Source of the DNA: JACVRW01 sp034664125 | GTDB lineage: Bacteria; Actinomycetota; Thermoleophilia; Solirubrobacterales; Thermoleophilaceae | Direction: 5' to 3' | Length of the DNA stretch: 64,000 nucleotides | Assembly (NCBI GenBank): GCA_034664125.1 | Contig: JAXDIG010000016.1 | Coordinates: forward strand, 43,455 to 107,454 | Shown: piece by piece, positions 52,623 to 60,960 of the stretch | Layout of the letters: every line of letters begins with the position of its first letter | How positions within the stretch are numbered: the stretch's first letter is position 1 | Position numbers and translations under genes: made by a program | Notes under the pieces: model-generated | Told to the model about the DNA's origin: nothing | The model's input: the letters and a program-made list of their open reading frames with translations, nothing else | Database searches by the model: none

Positions 52623-53197
52623 CAGTGGAACATGGCGCCCTGCACCCGGTGCTGGACCCCTGCCCACAGGTCGAACCAGTCCACGAAGGTGTACTCGCGG
52701 ATCACGTGGTAGCGGTGCTCGTGGTTCCAATTGCACTCGAGTCGGAAGTCGTCGTACGGAAAGCCCCACGAGTACATCGTTCCGCCGGCCGAGTTCTTGA
52801 AGTAGAGCCCGTGTGGCATGCCAAGCGGCTCACCCGTGGGCGCACCCCTGCCCGTCCGGAATTGCATCGAGGTTGCGAGGTACGAGAAGGTGATGAACAG
52901 GAACGGCGCGCCGGTCGAGGGGTTCGCCATGCGCGTCACCGTGACGGTCGCCTCGTCCAGCGTCGCGGCCTGGGTGCTCCCGACGAACAGCTTGCCCTGG
53001 AAGCTCATCGTCTTCGACTGCGCCGTGAAGGGCGCATCCGTCGCCAAGCGAAGCCCGAGAATGGCAGCGGCGTCCGGTTGGATCTGCACGTCGGCAGCGC
53101 CGGGGTGTGCCGCGTCGAGCGTGGCGTTGGCTTCGAGCAGTCCCGTTTCGAACACCAGCGGGTGCGCGTGCGGGGGAGGAGGTGCCTGGGTCGCCAT
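52619..53197 (-). CDS. Unknown protein, probable beta-sandwich
   Basis: A 192-residue protein. After a Pro/His-rich start (APPPPHAHP) come regularly alternating hydrophobic strands (FLFITFSYLATSMQF, KTMSFQGKLFVG) and a Trp-rich C-terminal region with TFVDWFDLWAGVQHRV. No signal peptide and no catalytic motif. It converges on the serine hydrolase with a four-base overlap of stops, and diverges from another unknown beta-rich gene by about 100 bases. Function unknown. Confidence 0.65.
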   Translation of the reverse strand: MATQAPPPPHAHPLVFETGLLEANATLDAAHPGAADVQIQPDAAAILGLRLATDAPFTAQSKTMSFQGKLFVGSTQAATLDEATVTVTRMANPSTGAPFLFITFSYLATSMQFRTGRGAPTGEPLGMPHGLYFKNSAGGTMYSWGFPYDDFRLECNWNHEHRYHVIREYTFVDWFDLWAGVQHRVQGAMFHC

Positions 53198-53300
53198 GTG
53201 GGACTCCTTTGCGGAGAAGGGAGAGAGGGAGGCGCTGCGGCCTATTACGCGCAGGACCCCTCACCAATGTCAAGGTGACTGTGCAAGGATCAGCCAGCCG

Positions 53301-54080
53301 ATGGCACGCCTGCAAAAGGTCCAAATCTTGAAAGCGGGAAGGTTCACGCCACTGCATCGGACGGTGGGCGCCAAGTTCTCGGTGCAGATGGTGGAGCCCC
53401 TGGGCGACGTGGTGATGAGGAGGGTCCGCGGGGTCGTGCCCAGCCCCTTCGCTCACACCGACTTCCTCTTCGCGCGCCGGGCGAACACCATCCCCACAGG
53501 CGCGATTTCGGCCGCGAGCCTCTCCGGCGCCGAGATACAGGCCACCTACCACGTGTTCACCGGGGCTGACTACATCGAGGTTCCGGAGGCACCGACGCTG
53601 CAGTTCCAGACCACGTTCAGCGGTAACGCGACGCTGCGCACGACGCATCCCGACGCGCCCAGCTTCACGGTCACGTTCAGCATCGGGCTCGGGTTCTTCG
53701 ACGGCCTGACTCAGGTGCTCGTGGTGAGCTTCGCCCCGATCGTGGCGGGGCCGTTCGACACCCCTTTGGGCGCCAACCTCGTGACGGTCACGAACAAGGG
53801 CGCCGGACCGGGGAGCTTCGATGCCGCGACCGGGGCGATATCGGTTCCCGTGAAGCTGAAGTTCGACCACAGCGTCGTCCTGATCGGCGATTCCGATCTG
53901 GCGCTGACCCTCACGACCGGCTCCGCGGAAGGTGTCGACGGGGCGACCATCACGGGATCCCCGCTCGACTCGACGAGCTCGGGACTGACCCTCGTGGGCT
54001 CGGGCACCTTCGACGGCGGGCAACTGGGAAACCACGCTGGAGACCTGGTCGCCGTCGGCACCTTGGACGCTCTGCCCTAG
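53301..54080 (+). CDS. Unknown protein, probable beta-sandwich
   Basis: A 259-residue protein starting MARLQKVQILKAGRFTPLH. Strand-like stretches rich in Thr, Val and Phe (QFQTTFSGNATLRTTHPD, FTVTFSIGLGFFDG) and a repeated ...SGTFDG.../...GPGSFD... theme suggest an all-beta fold. It shares general composition (Thr, Ala, Pro, and an A-T-L-(D/R) pattern near HP(D/G)A) with the product of the 52619 gene; remote homology is possible but unproven. No signal peptide. Function unknown. Confidence 0.65.
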   Translation: MARLQKVQILKAGRFTPLHRTVGAKFSVQMVEPLGDVVMRRVRGVVPSPFAHTDFLFARRANTIPTGAISAASLSGAEIQATYHVFTGADYIEVPEAPTLQFQTTFSGNATLRTTHPDAPSFTVTFSIGLGFFDGLTQVLVVSFAPIVAGPFDTPLGANLVTVTNKGAGPGSFDAATGAISVPVKLKFDHSVVLIGDSDLALTLTTGSAEGVDGATITGSPLDSTSSGLTLVGSGTFDGGQLGNHAGDLVAVGTLDALP

Positions 54081-54127
54081 CTACGAGGTATCGAGTCGGC
54101 TCTTGTCACCCATAGAGCCAAGTCGGC

Positions 54128-54156
54128 TTGACCCGTTTTCGGCCCCCGGATATGGT
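54128..54156 (+). promoter_or_regulatory. Promoter of the five-gene small membrane protein cluster
   Basis: TTGACC (54128-54133), exactly 17 bases, TATGGT (54151-54156): the clearest sigma-70-type promoter in the window. Transcription should begin near 54163, about eleven bases before the first start codon. Confidence 0.75.
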
Positions 54157-54173
54157 GGCCGCATGGGGAGAGG

Positions 54174-54455
54174 TTGCACGCCGCGGCAGGCGCACTCGGG
54201 TTGACAGCCTCTTCGACAGCTTGGGAAGTAGGGCTTGCGATTGGGGTCGCCGTGGTACTCGTGGCCGCCCTGATCGTGATCGTGATCGTGCTGCTGGCCG
54301 CCAGAATCGCCAAGCAGGCCAAGGCGGCCGAGCAGGGCGTCGACGTGGTGCGCCAGCAGACGGACGAGCTCGGCGGCATCGCGCAGATCAATGACTCGGG
54401 GGTCCGGATCCTCCACGCCGCCCGGGCCCTTCGAAAGGTGGCGGTCGGGAAATGA
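54174..54455 (+). CDS. Small single-membrane-segment protein 1 of 5
   Basis: A 93-residue protein (TTG start; GGGGAGAGG directly precedes it; TTG 54201 is an alternative). One long hydrophobic segment (about 18-44) is followed by a charged helix (RIAKQAKAAEQGVDVVRQQTDEL). The tail NDSGVRILHAARALRKVAVG is short and amphipathic. No enzymatic motif. It begins a run of five translationally linked genes with the same plan, directly upstream of the CO dehydrogenase region. Confidence 0.7.
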   Translation: MHAAAGALGLTASSTAWEVGLAIGVAVVLVAALIVIVIVLLAARIAKQAKAAEQGVDVVRQQTDELGGIAQINDSGVRILHAARALRKVAVGK

Positions 54456-54745
54456 CGGTCACGCTGGCCGCAGTCTCGGAAAGCACCTACTGGGCGATAG
54501 CGCTGAGCATCGCTTTCGGCGCGGCGGTGGTCGTCGCGATCCTGCTGACGGTGCTCCTGCAGAGCGTGGGGAGCATCGAGAAGTCGGTGGACGGCTTGCT
54601 CGAGGTCGCGGGGAAGGTCGGCGCGAACACGGCGAACATCCCGCAACTCGAGGCGACCGCGCCCGTGCTGGCACTGATCGTGGACGAAGCCGTGGTTCAG
54701 GACGGCTACATGAACGCGCTGACCGACGGGTACGGTGACGCGTGA
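54452..54745 (+). CDS. Small single-membrane-segment protein 2 of 5
   Basis: A 97-residue protein; ATG overlaps the previous stop (ATGA). The N-terminal membrane segment (about 14-38) is followed by a helical soluble part, SIEKSVDGLLEVAGKVGANTANIPQLEATAPVL, and an acidic end (DGYGDA). The spacing of hydrophobic residues (I-S-V-GLL-VA-KV) recalls the coiled coils of other members of the cluster. Function unknown. Confidence 0.72.
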   Translation: MTVTLAAVSESTYWAIALSIAFGAAVVVAILLTVLLQSVGSIEKSVDGLLEVAGKVGANTANIPQLEATAPVLALIVDEAVVQDGYMNALTDGYGDA

Positions 54746-55020
54746 GCACCAAGGACGCACTGATCCTGCTGAGCGTCGTGCTCGCGCTGGGCGTCGTGCT
54801 CGTGCTGGCGACTGCGCTGATCGAGATCCGTCGGGGCCTGATGAGGATCTCAGAGGGACTTGCCACGCTGGCATCCGCGCTGCAGGGCGTCGAGTCGCAG
54901 CACCTGCGTCCGCTGGAAGGCGCTGTCACGGCGATCAACGCGCAGTTCGACATCATCCTCGGCGCGCTGCCGGGAATCGGCCGCAAAGCGGCGATAGTCG
55001 CCGAGCGGAGGCCGCGATGA
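54742..55020 (+). CDS. Small single-membrane-segment protein 3 of 5
   Basis: A 92-residue protein; GTG start overlaps the previous stop (GTGA). Membrane segment about 6-28, then IEIRRGLMRISEGLATLASALQ and LEGAVTAINAQFDIILGALPGIGRKA. The ITxxLxx(I)xxGLxx(I) helix, closed by a short loop and a second INxQFD helix, matches protein 5 (ITTALDEAIDGVGEIV ... INEQLDAGVELL), suggesting duplication. Function unknown. Confidence 0.72.
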   Translation: MSTKDALILLSVVLALGVVLVLATALIEIRRGLMRISEGLATLASALQGVESQHLRPLEGAVTAINAQFDIILGALPGIGRKAAIVAERRPR

Positions 55021-55277
55021 TCCTCTGGTGGCTCGGGAATCTCGTCCTGCTCGCCGTGATCCTTCCGGTCGTGGTGTACCTGCTCCGCGGCGTGCTGGAC
55101 GCCGCCCAGAGCATCGTGCCCAGCACGCAGGAGATCGCCAGGGTGGCGGCCGAGGGGTCGAAGGACCTCGACTCCGCCGCGCTGCTGGTCACGACGCAGG
55201 ACCAAGTAACCAAGACAGTCGCCGCGGTCGCGAACTATGGCGGCTCCCTCGACGTAATCCTCGACGACGCTCAGTAG
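55017..55277 (+). CDS. Small single-membrane-segment protein 4 of 5
   Basis: An 86-residue protein; ATG overlaps the previous stop (ATGA). It starts MILWWLGNLVLLAVILPVVVYLL (membrane anchor 3-24), then a helical region (DAAQSIVPSTQEIARVAAEGSKDL, TQDQVTKTVAAV) and a conserved-looking acidic end SLDVILDDAQ. Function unknown. Confidence 0.72.
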   Translation: MILWWLGNLVLLAVILPVVVYLLRGVLDAAQSIVPSTQEIARVAAEGSKDLDSAALLVTTQDQVTKTVAAVANYGGSLDVILDDAQ

Positions 55278-55285
55278 GAGGAACG

Positions 55286-55924
55286 ATGGCACCGGTGCTT
55301 GCAATCGCCGCAGTCGGCGCGGTCACGATCCTCGCCGTCCTGCTGATAGTGGTGGCGCTCGTCTTCTACCTAGTCTCGGTGATCCTCCAACTTCGAAAGA
55401 TCACCACCGCCCTGGACGAGGCCATCGACGGCGTGGGTGAGATCGTCCAGAAGAGCGCGCCGGTGAACGGCATCGTGACGACCATCAACGAGCAGCTCGA
55501 CGCCGGGGTGGAGCTGCTCGAGGGCCTGCTGGTGAAGAAGGCCGGCATGACCGACGCCGTCGGCCTCGTCGAGGGCATGTACGCCGGGTCGGCCGCCGAG
55601 GGCTTCAGGAGCTTCCCGGAGAGTCGCACGGTGGAGGCGCCCCGCATCGGCGAGGTCTACACGAGGGGCACGCTCACGCTCGCGCGGCTCGGCCGAGAGG
55701 CGCCGATCGCCGTCGGCAACCCGGCAGGTCCCGCGCTGAGAGACGTCGAGCGAGGCAGCCTGGCGGCACGCGAGCTGTATCCGGAGATCCGCCAGACCAA
55801 GCCGGAGTCTCTGCCCAGGTCGCCGGTCATCGGCACCGACTCGCCCGTCCAGTACGAGCAGCGGGACGACATCGGGGCACCGCGCAAGCGCCTCCCCGGC
55901 GGCGCGGCGAGCAATCGAAGCTGA
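55286..55924 (+). CDS. Single-membrane-segment protein 5 of 5, with extended tail
   Basis: A 212-residue protein with TAGGAGG five bases before ATG. The membrane segment (about 6-32) and following helices (LRKITTALDEAIDGVGEIVQKS, INEQLDAGVELLEGLL) repeat the plan of protein 3. The additional C-terminal 120 residues are loop-rich (GMYAGSAAEGFRSFPESR, then ARLGREAPIAVGNPAGPAL) and may bind partners. It ends the cluster. The convergent ART-like gene lies 17 bases downstream. Confidence 0.72.
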   Translation: MAPVLAIAAVGAVTILAVLLIVVALVFYLVSVILQLRKITTALDEAIDGVGEIVQKSAPVNGIVTTINEQLDAGVELLEGLLVKKAGMTDAVGLVEGMYAGSAAEGFRSFPESRTVEAPRIGEVYTRGTLTLARLGREAPIAVGNPAGPALRDVERGSLAARELYPEIRQTKPESLPRSPVIGTDSPVQYEQRDDIGAPRKRLPGGAASNRS

Positions 55925-55941
55925 CCGAGTCGCGAGTGCGC

Positions 55942-56241
55942 TCACTCAACCGAGAACTGCCTTGGGTCGGACTCGTCGACCGAGACGATGCACGACGGCG
56001 GGCAGCCAACCGGGAGCTGCAGCTGGCCGCGGGCCCACCACCAGCTCTGAACCTCGACGACCGCGGAGCTCGGCACGTCCAGTTCGATGACGACACAGGC
56101 GTCCGCACCCAGCGTCATGGCTCTGTGCCAGGCGTACTCGCCCGCGAGCGCGCGGCTGCGAGCGACGTAGGACCGTGCCCGCAGTCCGTCCCGGCGGATC
56201 GAGTCCAGGCAGTCGACGGTCGTTCCGTGGAAGATGATCAT
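55942..56241 (-). CDS. Mini ADP-ribosyltransferase-like (ART-fold) protein
   Basis: A 99-residue protein. MIIFHGTT at the start supplies His5 on strand one; RSYVARS supplies a Tyr (25) after the first helix; VVIELDVP provides a Glu (53). This His-Tyr-Glu order and the GL(R)xxSYVA / (E)YAWHRA pattern are those of the H-Y-E clade of ADP-ribosyltransferase-like proteins (PARP, KptA/Tpt1 and small 'YxHGT' proteins). Activity is not assured; it could be a tRNA 2'-phosphotransferase relative or an NAD-using modifier. It sits alone on the minus strand between the small membrane proteins and coxM. Confidence 0.6.
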   Translation of the reverse strand: MIIFHGTTVDCLDSIRRDGLRARSYVARSRALAGEYAWHRAMTLGADACVVIELDVPSSAVVEVQSWWWARGQLQLPVGCPPSCIVSVDESDPRQFSVE

Positions 56242-56284
56242 GTCGTGATCCGCAGTTTCCGTCTAAACGCAGAAAGGACCTCTG

Positions 56285-57160
56285 GTGCAGACCCCCGCCT
56301 CATTCGAGTATGAGCGAGCGACCAGCGTCGAAGGCGCGATCGCATCGCTTCAGCGGCTCGGCTCCGAGGCGCGCATCATCGCCGGCGGTCACAGCCTGAT
56401 CCCGATGATGAAGCTCCGACTCGCGAACCCGGCGCACCTGATCGACATCAACGACCTCACGGAGCTGTCCTATATCCGCGAGGACGGCACCGACGTTGCG
56501 ATTGGCGCGCTGACCCGGCATGTGGATCTGCTGAAGTCCGAGCTGCTGATGCGCCACTTCCCCCTGTTCCGCGACGCCGAGACCGTGATCGCCGACCCTG
56601 TCGTGCGCAACCTCGGCACGATCGGCGGCTCGCTGTGCCAAGCGGATGCGGCAGAGGACCTGTCGGCGGTCTGCTCTGCTCTCAAGGCCAAGGTCGTGAT
56701 ACGCGGCGCCGGCGGCGCGCGGGTGGTCGATATGGGGGACTTCCACGTCGGGCCCTACATGACCGCCGTGGGCGAAGGGGAGATGCTCACCGAGATCCGC
56801 CTTCCGCTGCGTCCCGGCGGCGGCAGCGCGCACGAAAAGGTCGAGCGCCGCGCGGGCGACTGGGCGATCGCCGCGGCGTCCGCGGCCGTTTGGATCGATC
56901 GCGGCGCGATCGCCGACGTGGGCATCGCGCTCAGCGCGGTCGGGCTCACGACGATCCACGTCACTCGAGCCGAGGATCTGCTGCGAGGCAAGGCCCCGTC
57001 GGAGGACCTGTTCGCGCAGGCCGGCGAGATCGCATCGGAGGACTGCTCTCCCAGCGCTGACGGCCGCGGGCCGATCGACTACAAGCGCCATCTCGCGGGC
57101 GTCCTCACGACACGCGCTCTGCGCCGCGCCTCCGAGCGCGCGCTCTACCAGGAGGCCTGA
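56285..57160 (+). CDS. coxM: CO dehydrogenase medium (FAD) subunit
   Basis: A 291-residue flavoprotein subunit. FAD motifs are IAGGHSLIPMMK (about 36-47) and NLGTIGGSLCQAD (about 108-120), both as in CoxM. CODH_C-like C-terminal domain from about 180. It passes electrons from the Fe-S subunit to the respiratory chain through FAD. GTG start with AGGA about ten bases upstream. It is the first gene of the coxM-S-L-D-E series, two bases before coxS. Confidence 0.95.
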   Translation: MQTPASFEYERATSVEGAIASLQRLGSEARIIAGGHSLIPMMKLRLANPAHLIDINDLTELSYIREDGTDVAIGALTRHVDLLKSELLMRHFPLFRDAETVIADPVVRNLGTIGGSLCQADAAEDLSAVCSALKAKVVIRGAGGARVVDMGDFHVGPYMTAVGEGEMLTEIRLPLRPGGGSAHEKVERRAGDWAIAAASAAVWIDRGAIADVGIALSAVGLTTIHVTRAEDLLRGKAPSEDLFAQAGEIASEDCSPSADGRGPIDYKRHLAGVLTTRALRRASERALYQEA

Positions 57161-57162
57161 TC

Positions 57163-57651
57163 ATGCAAGTCTCGATATCGGTAAACGGTGAGCAGGTTTC
57201 TCGTGACGTCGAGCCACGTCAGCTGCTCATCCACTTCATCCGCGACACGCCCGGCCTGACCGGCACCCACTGGGGCTGCGACACCTCCAACTGCGGCGCC
57301 TGCGTGGTGCAGATGGACGGCAGGCCGGTCAAGTCGTGCACGATTCTGGCGGCGATGTGCGAGGGTCACCAGATCCGGACGGTGGAGTCGCTCGAGGTCA
57401 ACGGCCAGCTGGACCCGATCCAGATGGGCTTCCACGAGCGGCACGCGCTCCAGTGCGGGTTCTGCACGCCGGGGATGTTGATGACGGCCCGCGCGCTCTT
57501 GGACGAGAACCCGGATCCATCCGACGAGGAGATCCGGACGGCGATCTCAGGAGCCATCTGCCGCTGTACGGGATACCAGAACATCGTCAGCGCCGTGCGC
57601 TGGGCCGCCGAGCACGAAGCGGCCGCGAAGCAGGGGGTACAACAGACATGA
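57163..57651 (+). CDS. coxS: CO dehydrogenase small ([2Fe-2S]) subunit
   Basis: A 162-residue protein with two [2Fe-2S] domains. The N-terminal plant-type cluster is in GCDTSNCGACVV plus the Cys of VKSCTIL. The C-terminal cluster uses CGFCTPGM and CRCTGYQNIV. It relays electrons from the Mo site in CoxL to FAD in CoxM. The stop overlaps the coxL start (ATGA). Confidence 0.96.
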   Translation: MQVSISVNGEQVSRDVEPRQLLIHFIRDTPGLTGTHWGCDTSNCGACVVQMDGRPVKSCTILAAMCEGHQIRTVESLEVNGQLDPIQMGFHERHALQCGFCTPGMLMTARALLDENPDPSDEEIRTAISGAICRCTGYQNIVSAVRWAAEHEAAAKQGVQQT

Positions 57652-60032
57652 CCGTAACTCAGAACCTTCCGAGCGGCGAAACCGAGCGTCCCATCGGCTT
57701 CGGCCGGCTGAAGCGCAAGGAGGACGCGCGCTTCATCCGCGGCAAGGGCACCTATCTCGATGACATCCGGCTGCCGGGCATGGTCCACGGCGCCGTGCTG
57801 CGCAGCCCTTACGCGCACGCGCGCATCGTCTCGATCGACACCTCGAAGGCGCTCGCGCACCCGAACGTCGCCGCCGTCATCACCGCCAAGGACCTCGAAA
57901 CCCTCGGGCTGGCGTGGATGCCGACGATCTCCTACGACACCCAGGCGGTGCTCGCGGGCGACAAGGTCCGATTCCAGGGCCAGGAAGTGGCGTTCGTGAT
58001 CGCGACGGACGAGTACTCGGCGAACGACGCGCTCGAGCTGATCGACGTCGAGTACGAGCCGCTGCCGGCGATCGTCAACGCCCGCAAGGCATTGGACCCC
58101 GACGCGCCGCTGATCCGCGACGACAAGACCGGGCAGCGCGACAACCTCGCGAGCCCGACCTGGGAGGCCGGCGATCAGGCGGCCACGGACCGCGCGTTCG
58201 CCGAGGCCGACACCGTCGTGGCGCGCGACATGATCTATCCCCGCTGCCACCCGGCGCCGCTCGAGACGTGCGGCATGATCGCCGACTTCAACCCGGAGAC
58301 CGGCCAGCTGGACATCTACAACGGCAACCAGGCGCCGCACGCGCACCGAACGGTCTACGCGCACGTCGCCGGGCTCGCGGAGCACATGATCCGCATCCAG
58401 TGCCAGGACATCGGCGGCGGCTTCGGCAACAAGGTTCCGGTCTATCCGGGCTACGTGTGCGCGATCGCCGGCTCGATCGTGGCCGGGGTCCCTGTGAAGT
58501 GGGTCGAGAACCGCTCCGAGAACCTGATGTCCACCGGGTTCGCCCGCGACTACATCATGCGCAGCGAGATATGCGCGAAGGACGGCAAGATCACCGGCCT
58601 CCGGGTCGACGTGCTCGCCGACCACGGCGCCTTCGACAGCACCGCGCAGCCGACGAAGTTCCCCGCCGGGTTCTTCCACATCGTCTGCGGGTCGTACGAC
58701 CTCGAGGCGTCCCATGTCCAGGTCAAGGCGGTCTACACGAACAAGGCACCAGGCGGTGTCGCGTACCGCTGCTCTTTCCGCATCACCGAGGCCGTCTACC
58801 TGGTCGAGCGCATGGTCGAAGCCCTGGCGGTCGAGATGAAGGTCGACCCGATCGAGCTGCGGATGAGCAGCTTCATCGGACCGGAGCAGTTCCCGTACGA
58901 GACCACCACCGGCTGGACGTACGACTCCGGGGACTACGCGGCGACGATGCGCGTGGCGATGGACATCGCCGGCTATGACGATCTGCGCCGCGAGCAGGCG
59001 GAGAAGCGCGCCCGCGGGGAGCTGATGGGCATCGGCATCTCCTTCTTCACCGAAGGTGTCGGCGCGGGCCCGCGCAAGCACATGGACATCCTCGGCCTGT
59101 CGATGAACGACGGCGCCGACCTGCGGGTGCACGCGTCGGGCAAGGCGGTGGTCAGCATCAGCGCCCAGCCGCAGGGGCAGGGCCACGAGACGACGTTCGC
59201 GCAGATCGTCGCCGAGGAGCTCGGCATCCCGCCCGAGGACGTCGAGGTGCGTGCCGGCGACACGGACAAGTCGCCGTACGGGCTCGGCACCTACGGCAGT
59301 CGGTCGACGCCCGTGTCCGGCGCCGCGGTCGCCGTCGTCTCGCGCAAGGTGCGCGACAAGGCCCGTCTGATCGCGGCGACGATGCTCGAAACCGCGCCGG
59401 ACGACCTCGCCTGGGAGAAGGGCCGTTGGTACGTCAAGGGCGATCCCGAGAAGGGCGCGATGATCGAGGAGATCGCGTGGCGGGCGTACAGCGGCGACCC
59501 CATGCCCACCGGGATGGAGGGCGGACTCGACGCGCAGGTGATCTACGACCCACCCAACCTGACGTACCCCTACGGCGCCTACATCGCCGTCGTGGACATC
59601 GATCCCGACACCGGCCACGTGACCGTCAGGCGCTTCATCGCGGTCGACGACTGCGGCGTTCGCATCAACCCGATGGTGGTCGACGGCCAGATCCACGGCG
59701 GCCTCGCCGAAGGGATCGGCATCGCGCTGATGGAGGTCATCACGTTCGACGAGGAGGGCAACTGCCTCAACTCGTCGTTCATGGACTACCTCATCCCGAC
59801 CGCGCTCGAGTGCCCCGAGTTCGAGCTGGGCGAGACGGTCACGCCGTGCCCGCACCATCCGCTCGGGGCCAAGGGCGTCGGCGAGTCGCCGAACGTCGGC
59901 TCGCCGCCGGCGATCGTGAACGCCGTCATCGACGCGCTGCACGAGTCGCACGGCGTGGACCACATCGACATGCCGTGCACCCCGGCGCGGGTCTGGGCGG
60001 CGATGCAGGGGCGTCCCGAGCCCCCGCAGTGA
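57648..60032 (+). CDS. coxL: Form I aerobic CO dehydrogenase large (Mo-Cu) subunit
   Basis: A 794-residue molybdopterin-cytosine-dinucleotide subunit. The decisive motif is AYRCSFR (372-378); Cys375 is the cysteine that carries Cu in the Mo-S-Cu site of true (form I) CO dehydrogenases, unlike AYRGAGR of form II. GGGFGNK (256-262), QGQGHET (509-515) and the catalytic Glu746 in GVGESP are also present. The enzyme oxidises CO with water to CO2, giving electrons to quinone. It suggests energy from atmospheric or local CO. Confidence 0.97.
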   Translation: MTVTQNLPSGETERPIGFGRLKRKEDARFIRGKGTYLDDIRLPGMVHGAVLRSPYAHARIVSIDTSKALAHPNVAAVITAKDLETLGLAWMPTISYDTQAVLAGDKVRFQGQEVAFVIATDEYSANDALELIDVEYEPLPAIVNARKALDPDAPLIRDDKTGQRDNLASPTWEAGDQAATDRAFAEADTVVARDMIYPRCHPAPLETCGMIADFNPETGQLDIYNGNQAPHAHRTVYAHVAGLAEHMIRIQCQDIGGGFGNKVPVYPGYVCAIAGSIVAGVPVKWVENRSENLMSTGFARDYIMRSEICAKDGKITGLRVDVLADHGAFDSTAQPTKFPAGFFHIVCGSYDLEASHVQVKAVYTNKAPGGVAYRCSFRITEAVYLVERMVEALAVEMKVDPIELRMSSFIGPEQFPYETTTGWTYDSGDYAATMRVAMDIAGYDDLRREQAEKRARGELMGIGISFFTEGVGAGPRKHMDILGLSMNDGADLRVHASGKAVVSISAQPQGQGHETTFAQIVAEELGIPPEDVEVRAGDTDKSPYGLGTYGSRSTPVSGAAVAVVSRKVRDKARLIAATMLETAPDDLAWEKGRWYVKGDPEKGAMIEEIAWRAYSGDPMPTGMEGGLDAQVIYDPPNLTYPYGAYIAVVDIDPDTGHVTVRRFIAVDDCGVRINPMVVDGQIHGGLAEGIGIALMEVITFDEEGNCLNSSFMDYLIPTALECPEFELGETVTPCPHHPLGAKGVGESPNVGSPPAIVNAVIDALHESHGVDHIDMPCTPARVWAAMQGRPEPPQ

Positions 60033-60036
60033 CGAC

Positions 60037-60960
60037 ATGAGCTCGCCGGGGGCTTCGGGGGAGGCGGCTGACGAGATCCTCCGCCTCCTGCCCGACGTAG
60101 AAACCCTCGCGCGGCGTCTCGCCGACGTCGACTACCTCGTCGACGAGGGCTTGGCGATGTCGATGTTCCTCAGCTTGCGGCTGCCGCAGCCCTTGCTGCT
60201 CGAGGGCGAGGCGGGCGTCGGCAAGACCGAGGCCGCCAAGTCGCTCGCGGTCGTGCTGGACACGCCGCTGATCCGCCTGCAGTGCTACGAGGGGATCGAC
60301 GCGGCGGAGGCGCTGTACGAGTGGAACTACCCGCGCCAGCTGCTCAGCATCCGCCTCGCCGACTCGAGCGGCGAGGCGCTCGCCGAAGAGGACCTGTTCG
60401 GTCCCGACTACCTCATCCGCCGCCCGCTCCTGCGCGCGCTCGAGCACCCCGGGCCGCGGCCCGCGGTGCTGCTGATCGACGAGATCGATCGCGCCGACGA
60501 CGACTTCGAGGCGTTCCTGCTCGAGCTGCTCGCGGAGGCCAGCGTGACGATCCCCGAGATCGGCACGATCCGGGCCACGCATCCGCCGATCATCGTGCTC
60601 ACCTCCAACCGGACGCGCGACCTGCACGACGCCGTCAAGCGCCGCTGCCTCTATCACTGGATCGCCTACCCGAGTCCGCAGCGGGAGGTGGAGATCGTGC
60701 GCCGCCGCGTCAAGGGTGCCTCCGAGACGCTGGCGGTACAGGTGGCAAACGCGGTTTCGCGAATGCGCGACAGCGACGTGCAGAAGCCGCCGGGCATCGC
60801 CGAGGCGATCGATTGGCTGGCCGCGCTGAGCCTGCTCGGCATCGAGCGCCTGGACGCCGCCGGCGTGGACCTCACTCTGGGAACGGTGCTGAAGTACAGC
60901 GAGGACCAGGAGGTGATCCGCGCGGCTGGACTCGACCAGCTCGTGCGCAGCCGTGAGTGA
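60037..60960 (+). CDS. coxD: CoxD-type MoxR AAA+ ATPase
   Basis: A 307-residue ATPase. Walker A is GEAGVGKTE (about 54-62), Walker B LLIDEIDR, sensor LTSNRTRDL, and the arginine-finger region AVKRRCLYHW. In Oligotropha CoxD is needed to mature the Cu-S part of the CO dehydrogenase cluster. It begins four bases after coxL and overlaps coxE by eight bases, fitting a MoxR plus VWA chaperone pair. Confidence 0.94.
   Translation: MSSPGASGEAADEILRLLPDVETLARRLADVDYLVDEGLAMSMFLSLRLPQPLLLEGEAGVGKTEAAKSLAVVLDTPLIRLQCYEGIDAAEALYEWNYPRQLLSIRLADSSGEALAEEDLFGPDYLIRRPLLRALEHPGPRPAVLLIDEIDRADDDFEAFLLELLAEASVTIPEIGTIRATHPPIIVLTSNRTRDLHDAVKRRCLYHWIAYPSPQREVEIVRRRVKGASETLAVQVANAVSRMRDSDVQKPPGIAEAIDWLAALSLLGIERLDAAGVDLTLGTVLKYSEDQEVIRAAGLDQLVRSRE

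Noticed and set aside
57366..60038. 890-codon open frame antisense to coxL
   Set aside because: Mirror of a strongly GC3-biased gene; the translation is a run of Asp/Val/Arg/His with no domain.
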